From: Vitellaria paradoxa
Taxonomy: Eukaryota > Streptophyta > Magnoliopsida > Ericales > Sapotaceae
Direction: 5' to 3'
DNA length: 64,000 nucleotides
Assembly (NCBI GenBank): GCA_019916065.1
Contig: CM034238.1
Span: 26,523,246 to 26,587,245, forward strand
Part shown: positions 48,497 to 62,557 of the stretch, one piece after another
Numbering within the stretch: the stretch's first letter is position 1
Layout: every line of letters begins with the position of its first letter
The notes under the pieces: model-generated
What the model saw: the letters and a program-made list of their open reading frames with translations, nothing else
Databases searched by the model: none
What the model was told of the DNA's origin: nothing
Position numbers and translations under genes: made by a program

Positions 48497-50304
48497 GATC
48501 TTGAAGGGAAAAAGAACAACAAATGTGAAGAGAGTAATTAACCCTGCCCGACAAATTTACTTTCTGTTAGACCTACTCCTTGTATCAATCCCTAAAAAGT
48601 AAAGAGCAAGTGTAAAACATATAAAGATCTATGCATCACATAATAGTAAATGAAGCCAGCACAAGTTTGGTAAAAAGCCCCTCCATGGCTGGACTATATA
48701 AAACTATAAAGCAACTTCAACCATAATGGAAAATGGATAAGAAAACACTAACAATTAGTCAGCTTTATGTAAAGAAATTGATAATTTGACAACTAAAAAG
48801 AGTTTAAGAACAATAAAACAAAAAAACACCCTGAAGTTTACATCAATGTTAAAGAAAAAAGATCAATCGATTATTTTGAAAGCTCAAATCATCAGCATAT
48901 ATTGCAACTGCTCACCATGAGCATTGTTCTTAGTGGCCTAATACAGTTTTTGTAGAGTTTTGATTGCAGAAAACATTTTGATGACCCCTATGACATTGGT
49001 ATGTGACCTAAAATTTACATCAGAAAAGCTTTCCATTTTAGCAAAACAACACAAGGACACTGAAAAGCTTCAATAAAATCGGTATCACAAAACTTTATCT
49101 AAGCTTATGTTCCTTTTCATAGTTTCCATGTTCAAAACTAGAGGTACAAATCAAAATCTTGCTACTAAGTTCCACAGAATTGACTTTCAGTAATCTAATT
49201 GCCACATTTCATAAAAGTTGTGTAGAAGACATGTTTAGTGTTGGATCGGGAATGTGCCATCTCACATGAAAACCAATTGGTGCTGAGTGACGAAAGTAAA
49301 TTCCTTTTACAACATTCAAAGATCACATCACACGGACCTACTTTTAGAACGGTAGCAAGGAATGGCATTGTGTCCACACACAACCATGCCTCACACAAGC
49401 GTAATTTAGTTTTATTAAATCACCAACTATCCCAAAAACTTAATATGTTAGGAAATAGGCCAAATACATTAAGCAAACTTAACCCCCTTTCATGTAGGAT
49501 TGGTCATAAGTCGAGCTCTTCTTGGATTACCTGAGCTCTAGCTTGGAAATGCTTGGCTCAAAAGCTTGTTAGTTGATTCGATAAAATAATATATATGTAA
49601 TTTAATATTTACAATATTTTTACCTCAGTTTATAAAATTGATTTATTATATTTAAACTAAAACGATGTTATATTTAGATCTTGAGTCCAAAATCTTCTTT
49701 GTCGAACTCAACTCGAGCCCAATAAATAGCTTAAGCCAAGTTCAACCAGCCCAAAGCTCAGCTCGATTCAAATCCATCCCTACGTTCACGTGCAATCTAA
49801 CTACTGGACAGCCAAATAATTGAACCATACACAATGCACATGCGCAAGCGCAAGAACAAACAAGATAAACATATATAATACAATTGAACAGGCCCCATGG
49901 AATCAGAGCTCTAATACGAACTGCCCCAAAAGCCGGAAAGGCATCAAGCTAACTCAACAAGTTAGTTTGATTGTTTGTTTTCGTAAAGGGAGGGGCCGGG
50001 AACTAGGAGGAAAATATGAAAATCAAGGCGTTCTGTGAACGGAAAAAAGATGTTTTTAAAGGGGGAAAAGAACACAACTGAGCAAATAATTTCAAGCAGA
50101 AGATTTTTCCCAAGTAGCTTTTATTGTGAAGAAAATTAACCCGCTAGAATGAAACAAACACAAGCAAGAAGAGTGAATAGCTGAAATAAGCCACTGGAAG
50201 ATAAATGGTACCTGTGAGATGCCCTGCAATACCAACACAAAAAGCTAGCTATCGAAAGGTCTGAAGCACAAGAATATAAATGGCAGAAAAAGTAGCACAG
50301 GATC
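48497..50304. other. 5' flank and likely leader intron of copy E
   Basis: Looks identical or nearly so to 2311-3981. A leader exon ending GGCATCTCACAG at 50212, with GT donor at 50211-50210, is retained here, unlike in A. Short frames (49195-49534, 49820-50038) are perfectly duplicated from the A flank and show no protein features. Confidence 0.5.
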
Positions 50305-50960
50305 ATCGCGTGGGTTTGGAATCGTGTAAATTTATATAAATTTGTATAATTAATGCCTCATACTTTGTGAGATGAGTAAAAAAAATTAAATTTTATAATT
50401 TTATAATTTGTGTTTACGAGAATTTGTAAAATTTTATATTTTTTTAATGTGTTTGAAGTGATAAAAATTAAGATAAAATAATATAAAGTAAAATAAATTA
50501 TGAATTTGTTATTTATACAGTAAAATAAAAAATGAATAACTTTCAAAATTTTTTATTATTTTTCATTGATTTTTAAAATTTTTTTATCACTAAGGCCCCG
50601 TTTGGCATCAAGATAAAACACTAAAAATCTCTGTAAATCTCTAACAACCACTTTACATCTAATTTTTCCGCCATCACTAATTTTAAAAAATTCTAATATT
50701 TCGCTAAAAAAATAAAAAATCTGAAAATAGGTTAACTGAATGTGTAAATTTTTTATACAATCATATATTTTTCGTGTCGAGAGCTTTCAAACGAGTACCA
50801 TTGTTACTATTTTTTGTAAATTTTTTTAAATTCGTGGGAACGAATTTAGAAAATCGTTCCCATGATTCGTGATCTTTTAAAAAAAATTGACGTCAAAATT
50901 AATTCTAAATCATATTTTATCTCAATTTATCTTGATTCTTCTTACTCGTAAACGGTGCCA
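50305..50960. mobile_element. MITE-derived insertion in the E promoter region
   Basis: Same insertion site as 4080-4390 but longer. It includes an internal stretch starting GGCCCCGTTTGGCATC at about 50594 that is related to the MITE at 33166-33731. Either a second element inserted here or the A copy lost its middle. The right end AAACGGTGCCATCA is shared with A. Confidence 0.5.
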
Positions 50961-51436
50961 TCAGGGGTCTCCAATGGTAGTACTAGCCAAGCTAGCCAAT
51001 GCAAGTCACTCTCCCACTTTCCCTCTTTATTTTTTTCATCTTTACTTCGCGAGAAAGTTTCCTAAAGAAATTTTCAAGAGCAGTTTGACTGGAAAAGATT
51101 CGTTCTTTCACCAAATTTCAACTTTATTTTTATTCTTAAAAAAAATAATAAAAAACTAGGTTTTTTGCATGAGAAATTTTTTTTTAATTATTTTTTGTAG
51201 ATTCAAATAACATACCAAAAAATCATCAAACAAAAATGAACATAATTGTTATTAAAAAAAAGCCATTTATAAAAAATTAAAAAGAAAATAACTGATTTTT
51301 CCATTTCAAAACCAAACCCGTTTGCCTTTTATTAATAGTGAAACAAGGAGTAGCGGTTTTTTTATTTTTATTTTTTTGGTTATTTTTTGTTTTATAAAAT
51401 TTCTATTAAAATTTATCTTTTTATTCGATTATTTCT

Positions 51437-51644
51437 AGGCATCTCAGTTATAAAAAAGGCTCACCCGGTGTGCAAGTGTTCCCCGGCTAGTGCGAGGGTA
51501 GGGAAAGGATATACACATTTATACGCAACCTTACCCTTGCATTTTACAAAGAGGCTGTTTACATACCTCGAACCCGTGACCTACAAGTCACCAGTAGAGC
51601 AACTTACCATTGTGTTAAGGCTCGCCCTCAGGCATCTCAGTTAT
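51437..51644 (-). mobile_element. Au-type SINE with 15-bp target duplication (copy 2)
   Basis: Same insertion as 4837-5044 and the same length. The flanking AGGCATCTCAGTTAT repeats are at 51437-51451 and 51630-51644. Internal differences from copy 1 show that this part of the duplication has diverged more than the gene A/E part. A 143-codon plus-strand frame (51387-51818) across it is a by-product. Confidence 0.88.
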
Positions 51645-52589
51645 GTTTTACAAAAAAATACAAAAAAAAATAATAATAATAATAATATAAAACAAATTTG
51701 CATAAGCTTTGACAAAATCATAATCTTGGTTTACCTTTTTCAATGGATGTGCACATACAAACACAGTTTAATTAAAAAAAAAAACCCTTCAAAATTTACA
51801 CCTAATTTATTATTCTAATCCTTATTAAAAGAAACACTTTTTTTGGGGGGGTAATTATATTGTTAATATTCGAATAACAAATTTGAAGAACTTAAAATGA
51901 TGAATTTTTTTATCTTGAATACTATGGTAAAAATATTATAGATCAACGGAGCGCTAATCGTCTATCACGACCGACTGTCTCTTTCTTTGTCCCCCAAGCA
52001 AAGCGATGTAGTTTTGCAAAAACACATTATTCTCTCAAAAATAATCTACTGACCTAGTTTGTAATAGAGTTACAAATATCATTTCAATTCTTACCCTCTA
52101 AACAAAGAAAAAGTGCGGGCAAAATTTTTAGTAAAAATGATAAGTGATGCCGACAGCAATCGAGATGAGACAAGATGGGGTGAAGACAAGATGGGGTGAA
52201 GATAGACTTCGTTCGACAGGCTAGATACATTCATGCGCTTTTTAAAAGCGTGTATGTATTTGAACTGCTAAATTTTAATTCAACGGCCGAACAATACTGT
52301 TCGGAAGCTGACATTATTTTTCGATGTCAGCCACCCCTCTTTTCACACACACACATGCATATGTATATCAGAAGGGTATCAAATGCAATGCATTTGCAAG
52401 TTATACCTTTGACTGTATAGAATATGGAGTAAGATGTGGGGAAAATATAGAAGTCAATTACATAAATACCTGAAGCTACAAAGATGCAAACCACCAATCC
52501 AGTGCTCTCGCAGGTCACCCTTAATAACAAAATATAGATATAATAATGCCAAGAAAGCGGACACAGTACTACATAGGCATCCATACTTT

Positions 52590-52606
52590 GGGGGGGGGGG
52601 GGGGGG
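52590..52606 (+). repeat. Run of 17 G
   Basis: The equivalent site in the A/B unit (about 5967-5972) has only six G. A homopolymer this long may be a replication-slippage product or a sequencing uncertainty. Confidence 0.8.
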
Positions 52607-52667
52607 AAGCCATACATTTCCCATTGCGTCATCAGAGTTTCTAGCTCTCTTCAAGCATCAAGATTAC

Positions 52668-54826
52668 TCACTGCTCTATCTTTGGCTCCTTGGGCATGAA
52701 AGTATCAGTCAAAGCAGTATTTGACACCAGAGTAGCCCCCAACAGACGCATAGCCTGCCATTATATATACATATCAGCAATTAGTGAATGGATCTGCTAG
52801 AGGTAAATCAAAATTGTAAGCATATATTTGACAATTCAAAACTTCAACAGTTGTTTAAGGTTTGTGACAATTTCTAAAGTTACTTTGGATAGGACAAAAA
52901 TGAAATAAAATAAAATTAATAGCAGTCGATTTACCTCCTCCTCACCCATGGTCACCTCCAGCTCCTCCACATGACTGAGGGGCACTTCTAATTTGTTGAT
53001 AAGAGATATGGCTGAGATGGGAGATAAAGGTGTTATGGACAAATTATCTGTCACCATGAACATCGATGGCCCCTTCATAAATCCACCGCCAATTTTAGCA
53101 TTCAAGGGATAGGAATTTGAATACGAAAAGCTTGTCGTAAACGAGGAATTAAGAGATGACAATGATTGGTTTCCAGCTGCTTCCTCAATGCCAATTAGTT
53201 CGTTTCCATAAGCAAGACGAGGGGGTAGTTTTGGATCGACTAGATATGCCTTCATCAACTCGGAATTGAAGAACTTGTGGACATCAAGAGCTTTGATGCA
53301 CTCGTACAAGTTGCCTACGCATCCCTCAGAGAACAAACTTGAAAATTCTTTAAGGACATAGCCAATTGGAAATGCAAAGAAACTACATAGTAGATCGACA
53401 AAATTTTCTTCAACTTCTGCATACAACACTGTATTATAGCGTCTGTTGATGATAAGCTTCAAGTTCATCTTTGAATCCTTGTTGGTTTTGTCGCTAACTT
53501 GTGGAGATTGATGTGTACTCCTCCATCCATATTTTCTACAATGACTGGTGAAATTAGTCCTACTGATGGTTGGATTCATAAAGGTATCCGAGAAGGGTGT
53601 CCTTCATTCTAATGAACTCCTCAGCAATTTGAGAACCTGTGACAGAGAGAGCAAAAGATAAGATTCTTTTTTTTTTTTTTCTCTCCCAGATATGCAATTA
53701 AAGAAACAATTAAGGTTGAGCTCATAATTGTTACACTAAGTTTCTAGCGAAATGACTGATTCCAGAGCAACGGACATTTACTTGTTCAGGCTCATGTATG
53801 TTAGTGCTAGAGGGGAGAGGAGGTTGAGGGTACCCAGGAGGCCTACGCCCCCAGGCATGGAGGAGTTATGGTTCAGATGGTTAGCTTGGATAGTTTGAAC
53901 GCTAGGTTATATGATCGAATTCCTTTGAGCAACAGGACTTCAAATTTGACTCAGTTTTGGAATCTTTTTGTAATAGTCCCTAATATATAAACCAAGGAGG
54001 CGTTCTTGGAGTTCTTAAATAAAGATCCAGATTCATTGCACCCGTGAAAGTAGGCAGTTGCCAAACCACATTGAATTTGTGCTCTTGTTGATTTTTTTTT
54101 TTTTTTTTCTCTCTTGTTCTTCTTGCCTATATTCACCATAGCTGTATGCGGTTGAGTTCAAATTTCACAACAAAAACAATTAATGAATTTGTTAATTACC
54201 TCAATCTTTCCTATGTGCAGAGTTCTCTCCTCGATTTGGCTCCCTTCCACTGCTCCAAAATGTCTAAGCAGAGATAAACCAGTCATCGTGGACATAGGCA
54301 GTACTTGAAAGTCATCTGTTATCATAAAGCGCACGATTGGTTTTACAAACACCTCTCCGTCTTGAGAAACCTGATTTGACAAATTTAGCTCACGGTTGAA
54401 GGCTCTTCCACAACGGCAAGAAGTAGTTTGGTAATAGCTTAGAAAATTGCATCTATCGTAAAAATAAGAAGCGTCATAATTAGGACACACATAATATTTG
54501 CTGTTTTCACTTTCACTCAAATTTATTTTTAGCTTCCTATTGAAGATTTCAGTTGCACTTCGGGGATGTAGTAGTATGTCCTTGTGCTCACTTCTCAGAT
54601 GTTGCTCACCAAGACTTTCTACACTTTCATACAAGTTGTTCAGGCAACCAATCTCCCCCTTTAACAAGTGCTTACGACTGAGGTCGACGATTTTCCCAAT
54701 AGGCATTGTCATGAAGCTGAACATAATGTCAATAAAAACATTGTTCGACTCAACAAAAACAACCCGGTTTTTCTCTCTCTCCACAAGGATCTTCAGACTT
54801 ATATCTTGAGAAGCTTCACTTGCCAT
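52668..54826 (-). pseudogene. DUF674 copy F (B-type), single in-frame TGA in exon 2
   Basis: Counterpart of gene B. Exon 1 is 54826-54200 (209 codons, one more than B, in the Cys-region loop), exon 2 is 53636-52935 (702 bp, same as B) and exon 3 is 52754-52668. All splice sites are intact and phase 0. The 11th codon of exon 2 (53606-53604) is TGA where B has TCA (Ser), one base different, inside the VLKLLRSSLE-RTPFSD stretch. Everything downstream remains open. Translation would stop after about 219 residues, leaving only the first module with its CRCGR cysteines. It is a very young pseudogene, or possibly a gene for a one-module protein; the single stop could also be polymorphic. Confidence 0.88.
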
Positions 54827-57327
54827 GCGTTTGAATAGAGGAAGAACGATTAACTTGAAGAGATGAGTAGTCTTGCTTGACAAAAATTGGCTGCTTTTAG
54901 AAGTATCCCTTGCATCAATCACCGCAAAAGCAAAGGTAAGAAAACATATAAAGAGTTATTCATCACAAGAATAGTCTATGAACCATGCACAATTTTGGTA
55001 ATATTGAGATTTCCTTTTTTTTTTTTTTTTTCACAGTAGGGTTTGATGGATTATTTTACACTAAATGACATGACACAAGACATAGTGGAATCATGACCTT
55101 AGTGAGGTTGTTTGGATACTAACTATAGGTGTTGATATGAAGGTTATATATTAAATACCAGACAAATATAAGAGGTGTTACAGTATTTGTCATTTATCGC
55201 TGACATAATTTTAGTCGACGAAACAAAAGATAGATTAAACACCAAGTTACAAACATAGAATTTTGTTGTTGACAATAGAACACCATCATAGGTACATTTT
55301 ATATGTATTTCTCTATTCCTTTCCTTAAAATCTTTTTTTTTTTTCCCAATAATACAGGATGTTTGAGCCAGCTTATGTGCAACTTGACTAATCCTTAGGG
55401 TCCTGAAGTTAACGACTGGGTAAGCCCTAACAAGACTTGAACTAGTGACATCTGGGAAGCAAATCTAAGGTAATACCAGTTGAGCCAATCCTTAAGGTTT
55501 AGTTATTGTCAATAAAGGTAATAAAGTATATTTTCTAAGAGTCGCTTGAATTATTAACATGAAACCTTTTATTACTTAAGCATATAGAATGGTATCCCAG
55601 GCTTTTGCTATTTCTATTCATGCTTTCTCCTTTCTTTTGTTCTCTTATTTTTTTGTCTTTCTCCCCTTTTTTTCTCTTTTCTTCTAGATAATCTGAAATT
55701 TTTAAATTATGTTTCCCTTCCTATTTAGTTTCAAAAAATGAATAAGAATCACAAAACTTTAGGATAAGTAGGACTAAAAATGAAAATATGAAATGTAACT
55801 CAATAGTAATTCAAATATAAACAAAAGAATAGTTAGCATTGAAGGTCAAAAAATACTTAAGAGTGGACATTTGATACTTAGTGTCTATTATGCAAGCGGA
55901 GGAAGAGGTTGGTGGTGTATTTAGTATAGAATGAAGGCTAGTTGGATTAAATGAAGGAATAGGTATGAAACTTTATGTGGCCATCATATATGTTTAATGC
56001 TAAAAGGAAAGTTGTTATAATTAAGACGACAGTTAGAGTTGGTATTTTTACATGGATCAGAATGTCAAGCTACAAAAAATAAATAAATAAATAAATAATA
56101 ACAACAATAATAACAACAAATAAACAAAATTAATAAAATGAATGTTGCCGAGAGGAGAATGTTAAGGCAAGTACAGGGTAAAAGGGGGAAAAATAAGATT
56201 ACAAATGGCCAAATTTATAAGATGATATAGCTAACACCAATTTACACCAATTTACGATTACAAAAAAAAAAAAAGCTAAGGTGATTTAGCCACATACAAC
56301 TGATACCAGTAGGTACACCAATTAGTAGATTAAAAGCATTCAAATAATGGTTAATGCGAGGGCGTCAGGTACATTAAAACTAATGTTAGTAGAAATAATA
56401 AAATAAAAAAAATACGTCACTTGATGTGGTTCTACACAGGAATAGAAAAGAAAGATCCATGTAGGATGAGTTGAGTTGATTTTATTTTTTCTTTTTTATT
56501 ATTATTTTTAATGGGGTTGATGGACTATTTTAAAATATGGAACGGTTTCAAATCTAATGTGAAAAGGTAACCAAACACTAACACATACAATTACTCAGCT
56601 TTATGTAAAAGAAACTGATACTTTAACATTTTGTCTATTAAAAAGGTTTTAATAATAATAAAGCAAAAAAGATACTCATAGAGTTTGAAAAAAAAAAAAA
56701 AAAAAGAATGAATGATCAATTGAAAGAAGTTGTACAGCTGTAAGTTCAAAACCCAGTTCATAGTTTCCTTGTACATAATCAAAATTCTTTACCCAGCCAG
56801 AAAGTTCAAGGATTGAATTTCACTATTCTAAATTGCCACATTTGTTGTTGTGTTGAACACCTGATTAATTTTATTTATTTATTTTATAGGGGAAGAAAAG
56901 CAAAAGACTTCAGTTCTGGGAATGGCAAAAACTCCCTTTTTTATTTTTCCATTAAGGGGAAAAAGATCAAAACTGAACAAAGAAAATATATGACACATAT
57001 AGCTTCATTAATTATGGTTTATATATAGAGTAATACATATAATAATTTGAGCACAATGAAAATCAGGGCTTCTTCTGGGTTTGGCAAAATCATGTTTTTA
57101 AAGGGGAAAAAGAACACAGTTGAACAGAACAAAGGAATTCAAAAGCACGCGCAGGAGACGAGATTTTTCCAAGTAACCCTAGAACAATTAATACATCTAC
57201 AAGTACTTCCACAGAAAATGAGAACAAACACCTCAATCCAAATATATATATGTATATATGTATAAATATAAATCATAAAAATACAAATCGTAAACCACCA
57301 AAGTATGATTCACTTTCAGAGAGAGGT
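54827..57327. other. 5' flank and likely leader intron of copy F
   Basis: Matches 8191-10287 upstream of gene B, including the SINE-like repeat (55354-55499 here). A short stretch at about 56350-56780 has no equivalent in the B flank and carries poly-A and TTTTTATTATTATT tracts. No gene was recognised. Confidence 0.45.
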
Positions 57328-57585
57328 ACCTCTGAGATACCTTGCAAGGAAGACCAACACAGCGATTAACTTGAAGGCTGATGATGATAATTCATGAAGG
57401 ATTTGGGAATTGGGAATGCCAATGGGAAGCACATGGCAGAAGAAAGTATATATGTGATGCGTCTCTGATAGTGAGTAGCACAAAGCTAGTCAATGGCAGT
57501 CAACCGTGGTCCAGCTTTCCCTCTCCTTTAGCCCTCTGCTTTTCATCTTTACTTCAATGAAAGTCTACTGATATTGGCCCCTTTG
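57328..57585 (-). promoter_or_regulatory. Candidate promoter and leader exon of copy F
   Basis: Counterpart of 10288-10545. The TATA box CATATATAC is conserved (57454-57447), as is the leader GTGTTGGTCTTCCTTGCAAGG. The exon end is CTCAGAG before GTACC (donor 57329-57328). Conservation suggests F may still be transcribed despite its stop codon. Confidence 0.45.
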
Positions 57586-59628
57586 GAGCACCTCAGGATC
57601 GATTTGGGAAAGAAATTAGTTGGTTTATTTTTATCTAGTTTGTACCTCTAGTAGCTAGCTAAAAATGTGGCTTATCTTTGAGTTTGTATAGGAAAAAATG
57701 TAACATTTTTTATGTGAATATTTAATTTTAGTTAATTTGATATTTTTATTTTTAAAAATTTAAAAAAAAAGTTAAAATGTAAGAAAATAAATTTGATCTG
57801 CCATTGTATTAGCTATTAGCTAACAACTACTGTAACAATTATTAGTTTGTAATGTCAAACGAAACCTAAAAATTTTTAAAAATTTTATTATTTTTTACAT
57901 TTTTTTACCTTGAGTGACGTGAATTTTTATAAATATATATTATATTTACAAATCCTAATAAAGTTTTTATAAATTTCAATAACATTTTTATAATTTCTAA
58001 TAATATTTTTGTAAATTTCACAAAATTCTGATGAAAAAGTCAAAAAATTTCTGTCAAAATCCATTCAACAAACGAAAATCTGTTCCGAACTAAACTATAC
58101 TTTTCTATTTTTTTTTGTAATTTGTCGTTTACATTCCAAACCAATAAAAAAAAAAAAAAAAAAACCTAAACCACATTTTATTTCAAGTTTTGTAACTCCA
58201 AAACCTCCTTTTTTGAAGAATAATGATAGTTTACACTTTATCATACCATTTAAAGCACCAAAATAAATAAATAAAAAGTACCTATATTGAAAAAAATTTG
58301 GTGTTTGATATATTACTCAAAAAGTTAGAGAAAATTAGAAAAAACTTTAAAAAGTTAAAGAAAATTAGAAAAAGTCAATAAAAGTTGGAGGAATTTATAA
58401 GTTTTCCTTTGAAGAAAATTAAAAAAAATTTGACAAAAGTTTCCAACTTTGTAGACCTAAATGAAAAAGATAATAAAAATAATTATAATTATAATAAATA
58501 AATTTATTATTAACTTAAGAAAAATACTTATAATTAATAAAATTACTAAGGACTTAAAACTAACTCCTAAATTTTATTAGTTTATTCATTTTAATACCAT
58601 TTTCAAAAGTCTAGATTAAAATGAGAAAAATGCTAAATATCCATTTAAAATCCTTGATGTACTTTAAAAATATAACAAAACCATTAATAAATGCCATATT
58701 AAAATTTCATTTTTAGATTATAATCATGAGTATGCTTTAATTGTGAGTGATAAGAATTTAAGGGGATTTAGGAAGATGAAACATAAAGCATACATGCGTA
58801 TAGATAGGGTGTGTGTGTGTTTGTGTGAACTATAGGTGTTGGTTTTGGTTTAAACTTATGTCTTATATTATAAATTGTTGTGTGGTTTATAAAAGGTAGT
58901 GTTTTAGCATGATTTTGAATCTATAAATGATTATATGTTGCATCGATTATGATGTATATGTGGTAAAAGGGTATGGGAACTAGAAGCAAAAGTGGGAATT
59001 CAAAATTTTTAGGTTACTGTCAATTGTGGGCAAGAGGTGCTCACAATCGTGCACACGATAATGGGGTTGGGGATGGAGTGTGCAAAACAAAGGGTTTAGG
59101 GCTTGCATAAGATTCTATCTCGTCTCTGCATGACAGTTAAGGAGTTAATGCATTTGCACAAGACTTACTCCTGCATGTGCATGACTAATGTCCATTTGGT
59201 CTTTTTTTTTATTTTTCAATTTAGATGTATAGTTAAGGAAATTGTTGTTCGTTAAGATTATTAAAATTGAAAATGTTACATTATATAAGATGTTGAGAAT
59301 ATTATGATGAATTGAGTATGATAATGAGATATCGATATATGAGGTGTGGATGGTGTGTGGCACGTGAACTTAGGTTCCTGTTTAAACTGTAAATGAGATT
59401 TATTTTGAATGGTTGAGTTATGTTGTGTTTGGATGTGAGAATCATCTTGTTATGGTGTTGAGTTTAGTTATTAACTTTAAGTGGAGACATATTGAAAAAT
59501 AAATAGTATATGTAACCCTAAGTTGAGAGTCCATAGACCTGTGCAAGCGTTAGTTTTTTTATCCATCGGGTTAGTAATCTATGGGATGCAAATGCTGGAA
59601 GACATAATTATTTTCTCTAGTTGTGACC
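57586..59628. other. AT-rich DNA spanning the right edge of the duplication
   Basis: Homology with the A/B unit ends near 58441 after ACAAAAGTT. Beyond it the DNA is unrelated, with a GT run (about 58809-58820). It could be part of an outer LTR that resumes after 61914. No gene was seen. Confidence 0.45.
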
Positions 59629-61914
59629 TGTCACGTCCCTAAATCCACAATGCGAGGATGTGGGGACAAGCCCACAAAAATACACACCAAATCACATTAA
59701 GATATACTAAAGAAAATAATTAGAGTGGAAGCAAAATAAATAATAACCAACATTCAAAGATAAATATTCGAAGGTCTCAACAATGTCACCAAAGGGCTAT
59801 AAAACTAAATGCCACAAATACGAGCCCAAAACCAAAAATAAATTGATACCGCAATTCAAATATTGAAATGAATTTAGAATAATCCATGATTAGCTAATCT
59901 AGCTCACGGGTCCATCGAAGCATCTAGTCCTATAAGCTCAACTACAAGGGGTGAGTACTAAACCATGTGCACTTAGAAATATGCATATAAGACATTATTT
60001 TTAATCATGCAAGGGAATCAGCACCTAAATTAATATTAATTAAGTAAATTCTTATCAACTTCACAATTTCATAATTTTCACACTTATTTCACCATTCCAA
60101 TTAAACATTTACTTAGCCCTATGATCCCGCAATCTCATGCTAAAATAATTCTCATCATAACATTCATATTACTACAAATCAATATCATACTATAGGTCAC
60201 GTACTATGCAGGGTTAGTCTATGTCTACAGAACTAAACCCAAAATTAATGCCCAAGCCTTAGTCCCAGATGTAATCATCATAACTTATAACCTTAGTCCC
60301 GTAGTCCTAATCTATCTCATTTGCCTTAATAAGCTAATCGATCCCAAGGTCCCAATACTAATATATACTATAATAAGTTGTATATACACTTTGCAGGGTT
60401 TCTAGCCTATTGGTAACGTTAATCACCCGTTTTGAAGCTTTCGACCCTTACGCATTAGCACCCACTCTTTCGGTACCTTTTACAACCCCAATATCCAAAA
60501 TCAATTCCAATCCAATTACTTTATAATAGCATATTGTATACAAGGTTCAAACCTAAATTAGCTTTTTTTTTTTTTTGTTAATTCCTTATTTATTATGTTT
60601 TATCAAATAATGTCCTCCTAAGCCTAAGTTTTGTGTTGCCCGACACATGCATGTATCTAATGTAATAATGAAGCTCAACAAGAAAACCACATATAACGAG
60701 TACTTAAAATTTTCATTCTAGGAAAGTCTGCTCGAAGATAGTTTGAGCACCCAAGCTGCTGGAAAACTTGCTCAAAGGCATTTTGAGTGCCCACTTATTA
60801 AAAATAATTTAAATTAGTATTTTCAAAATTTTATATGGGAAAATAAGGACCTCGTAGGCTCCTATAGGAACCTCAACGGTTTAAAATACTATTTCACAAA
60901 ATTTTCAACATAGATTTTAGTAAAAAATAATATTTTTAACTTAATGATATGGATATGTTTTATAAAATTTAAAACATAAACTTGCAATTTCATATTTAAA
61001 ACATAGATTCAGTTTAGCAAAAGTTAAGTATATAAGCATACAAAATCCACATAAACTCATCTACATGAATGAAACCTAAATTTGTAAATTATAGTCAGAA
61101 AATGAATTAAAAAAATCCTAAATAATACATGGATTTCTATTTCATCAACATGCTCTAACAACTTGCTCAAACTCATACCGTAGATTTATATACTATCAAA
61201 ACATGAATTTACCTCAATAATTCCAAATACATATATATTCACAAGCATAAGATAATGTCTTAGAGTATAAACCCCGCCTACCTCGAATGTACACGCCAAA
61301 AAAACTGTATATAACACCAAAAACTCCACCAACTTAAATTGGCCCTATCAACAAATTTGGTGATCTTACTCTAAGCTACTCGCGATTTTGAATGTCTCCT
61401 AATTGTATCTTCCAACAGAAGGGATTGGCACGAACCTTCTTTCTCTCTCCCCCCTCTCTCTAATGCAAAATGGATGAAACGAAGAAGATGACGGAGGAGA
61501 AAATGAAAAATATAGATTTTTGGGTGAAGAAAAAGCTAGAAAAAGTATAAGGAGGGGTTTTGGCATTTGCCCACCATTACTCCCATCAATACTCCCTCCA
61601 AGCTTCCTACACAAGCTTTACCCATCAACACCATTGGCCTTCCTTATTTGAAAGTTACTTCTCTGCCTCTCTGCCAACCAATAATCTCTCACTTTCACTC
61701 TTTACTAATAAGGAATAAGCAACACACACAATATATAAACACACAATCATATGCTAGCATAAATACATTTATTTAATTAAATAATAACATACGTCACACA
61801 ATTTATTTAGAACAATATTTCATATCTATTCCAATGAAATTTAAATGGATTAAAAAATTTTGAATTTAAATATATTAAATTCAAAATAAATACCAAAAAT
61901 TTTGGATCTTTACA
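59629..61914 (+). mobile_element. Probable solo Gypsy-type LTR, about 2.3 kb
   Basis: Begins TGTCACGTCCCTAAATCC and ends GGATCTTTACA, so it has TG...CA termini. It is flanked by TGACC (59624-59628) and AGACC (61915-61919), a 5-bp target duplication with one mismatch. About 310 bp in is ACAAGGGGTGAGTACTAA, also seen in the minus-strand LTR at 19100-22208. No internal coding region, primer site or second LTR adjoins it. A 71-codon minus-strand frame (61399-61614) is not convincing. Confidence 0.65.
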
Positions 61915-62548
61915 AGACCAAAGACACAGATACGCGCACAGTGGCATATGCCTATTACTTTATTATGGATGTAGACACCAAAGAATGGTGTGTTGGTGAT
62001 TAGATGCTGTGACTTTGGGTCAACCATGCAAAGTGCCTGTTCCCATATTTTATGTGTATGCTATGTGGGTGTGATGTGGTATTTGTTTATATATTGCTGA
62101 CATATAAATATATACATAGTTGTATATATATTGCAGAAGATGTTAATGGTAATTGTGGTGATTATATGAATGAATTTATATTAAAGATGATGACAATGTT
62201 AACATTATATGGTTTTACATTTAGAGATGCGTATGCATGATAGTGGTATTGACAGGACATATTATATATATGTTTTTTATTGCAGAGTGAGCACAAATGA
62301 ATATCATATTTACCTTTTTATAGATTTTATTGCAAGTTTTGAGGCGAGATTGCTTATTAAACCTATAGATCGGAAAACTAAGGTTTTCTTATTTAGTTTT
62401 CTTTTGAATTTTTATTTTTGGTGCCTCGAGTATGAGGGTATGATATTTATTATATACATTTTTCTTTTGATCCTCGTGCAAGAAGCGGGTTGTATATATT
62501 TTTTATATATAGTTATTCAACTGAGTTGTATGGGGCGAGTTGAGGCCA
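61915..62548. other. AT-rich DNA between the solo LTR and the Mutator-like element
   Basis: Contains a 116-codon plus-strand frame (62209-62559) of hydrophobic, AT-driven composition that I do not recognise and do not call. No other feature was seen. Confidence 0.4.
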
Positions 62549-62557
62549 TTATATTTT

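Noticed and set aside
51387..51818. 143-codon plus-strand frame
   Set aside because: Runs across the Au SINE, its target duplication and an A/T tract. The matching region in the other copy is broken into two frames.
58809..58824. GT dinucleotide run as a regulatory element
   Set aside because: Short simple repeat with nothing to link it to a gene.
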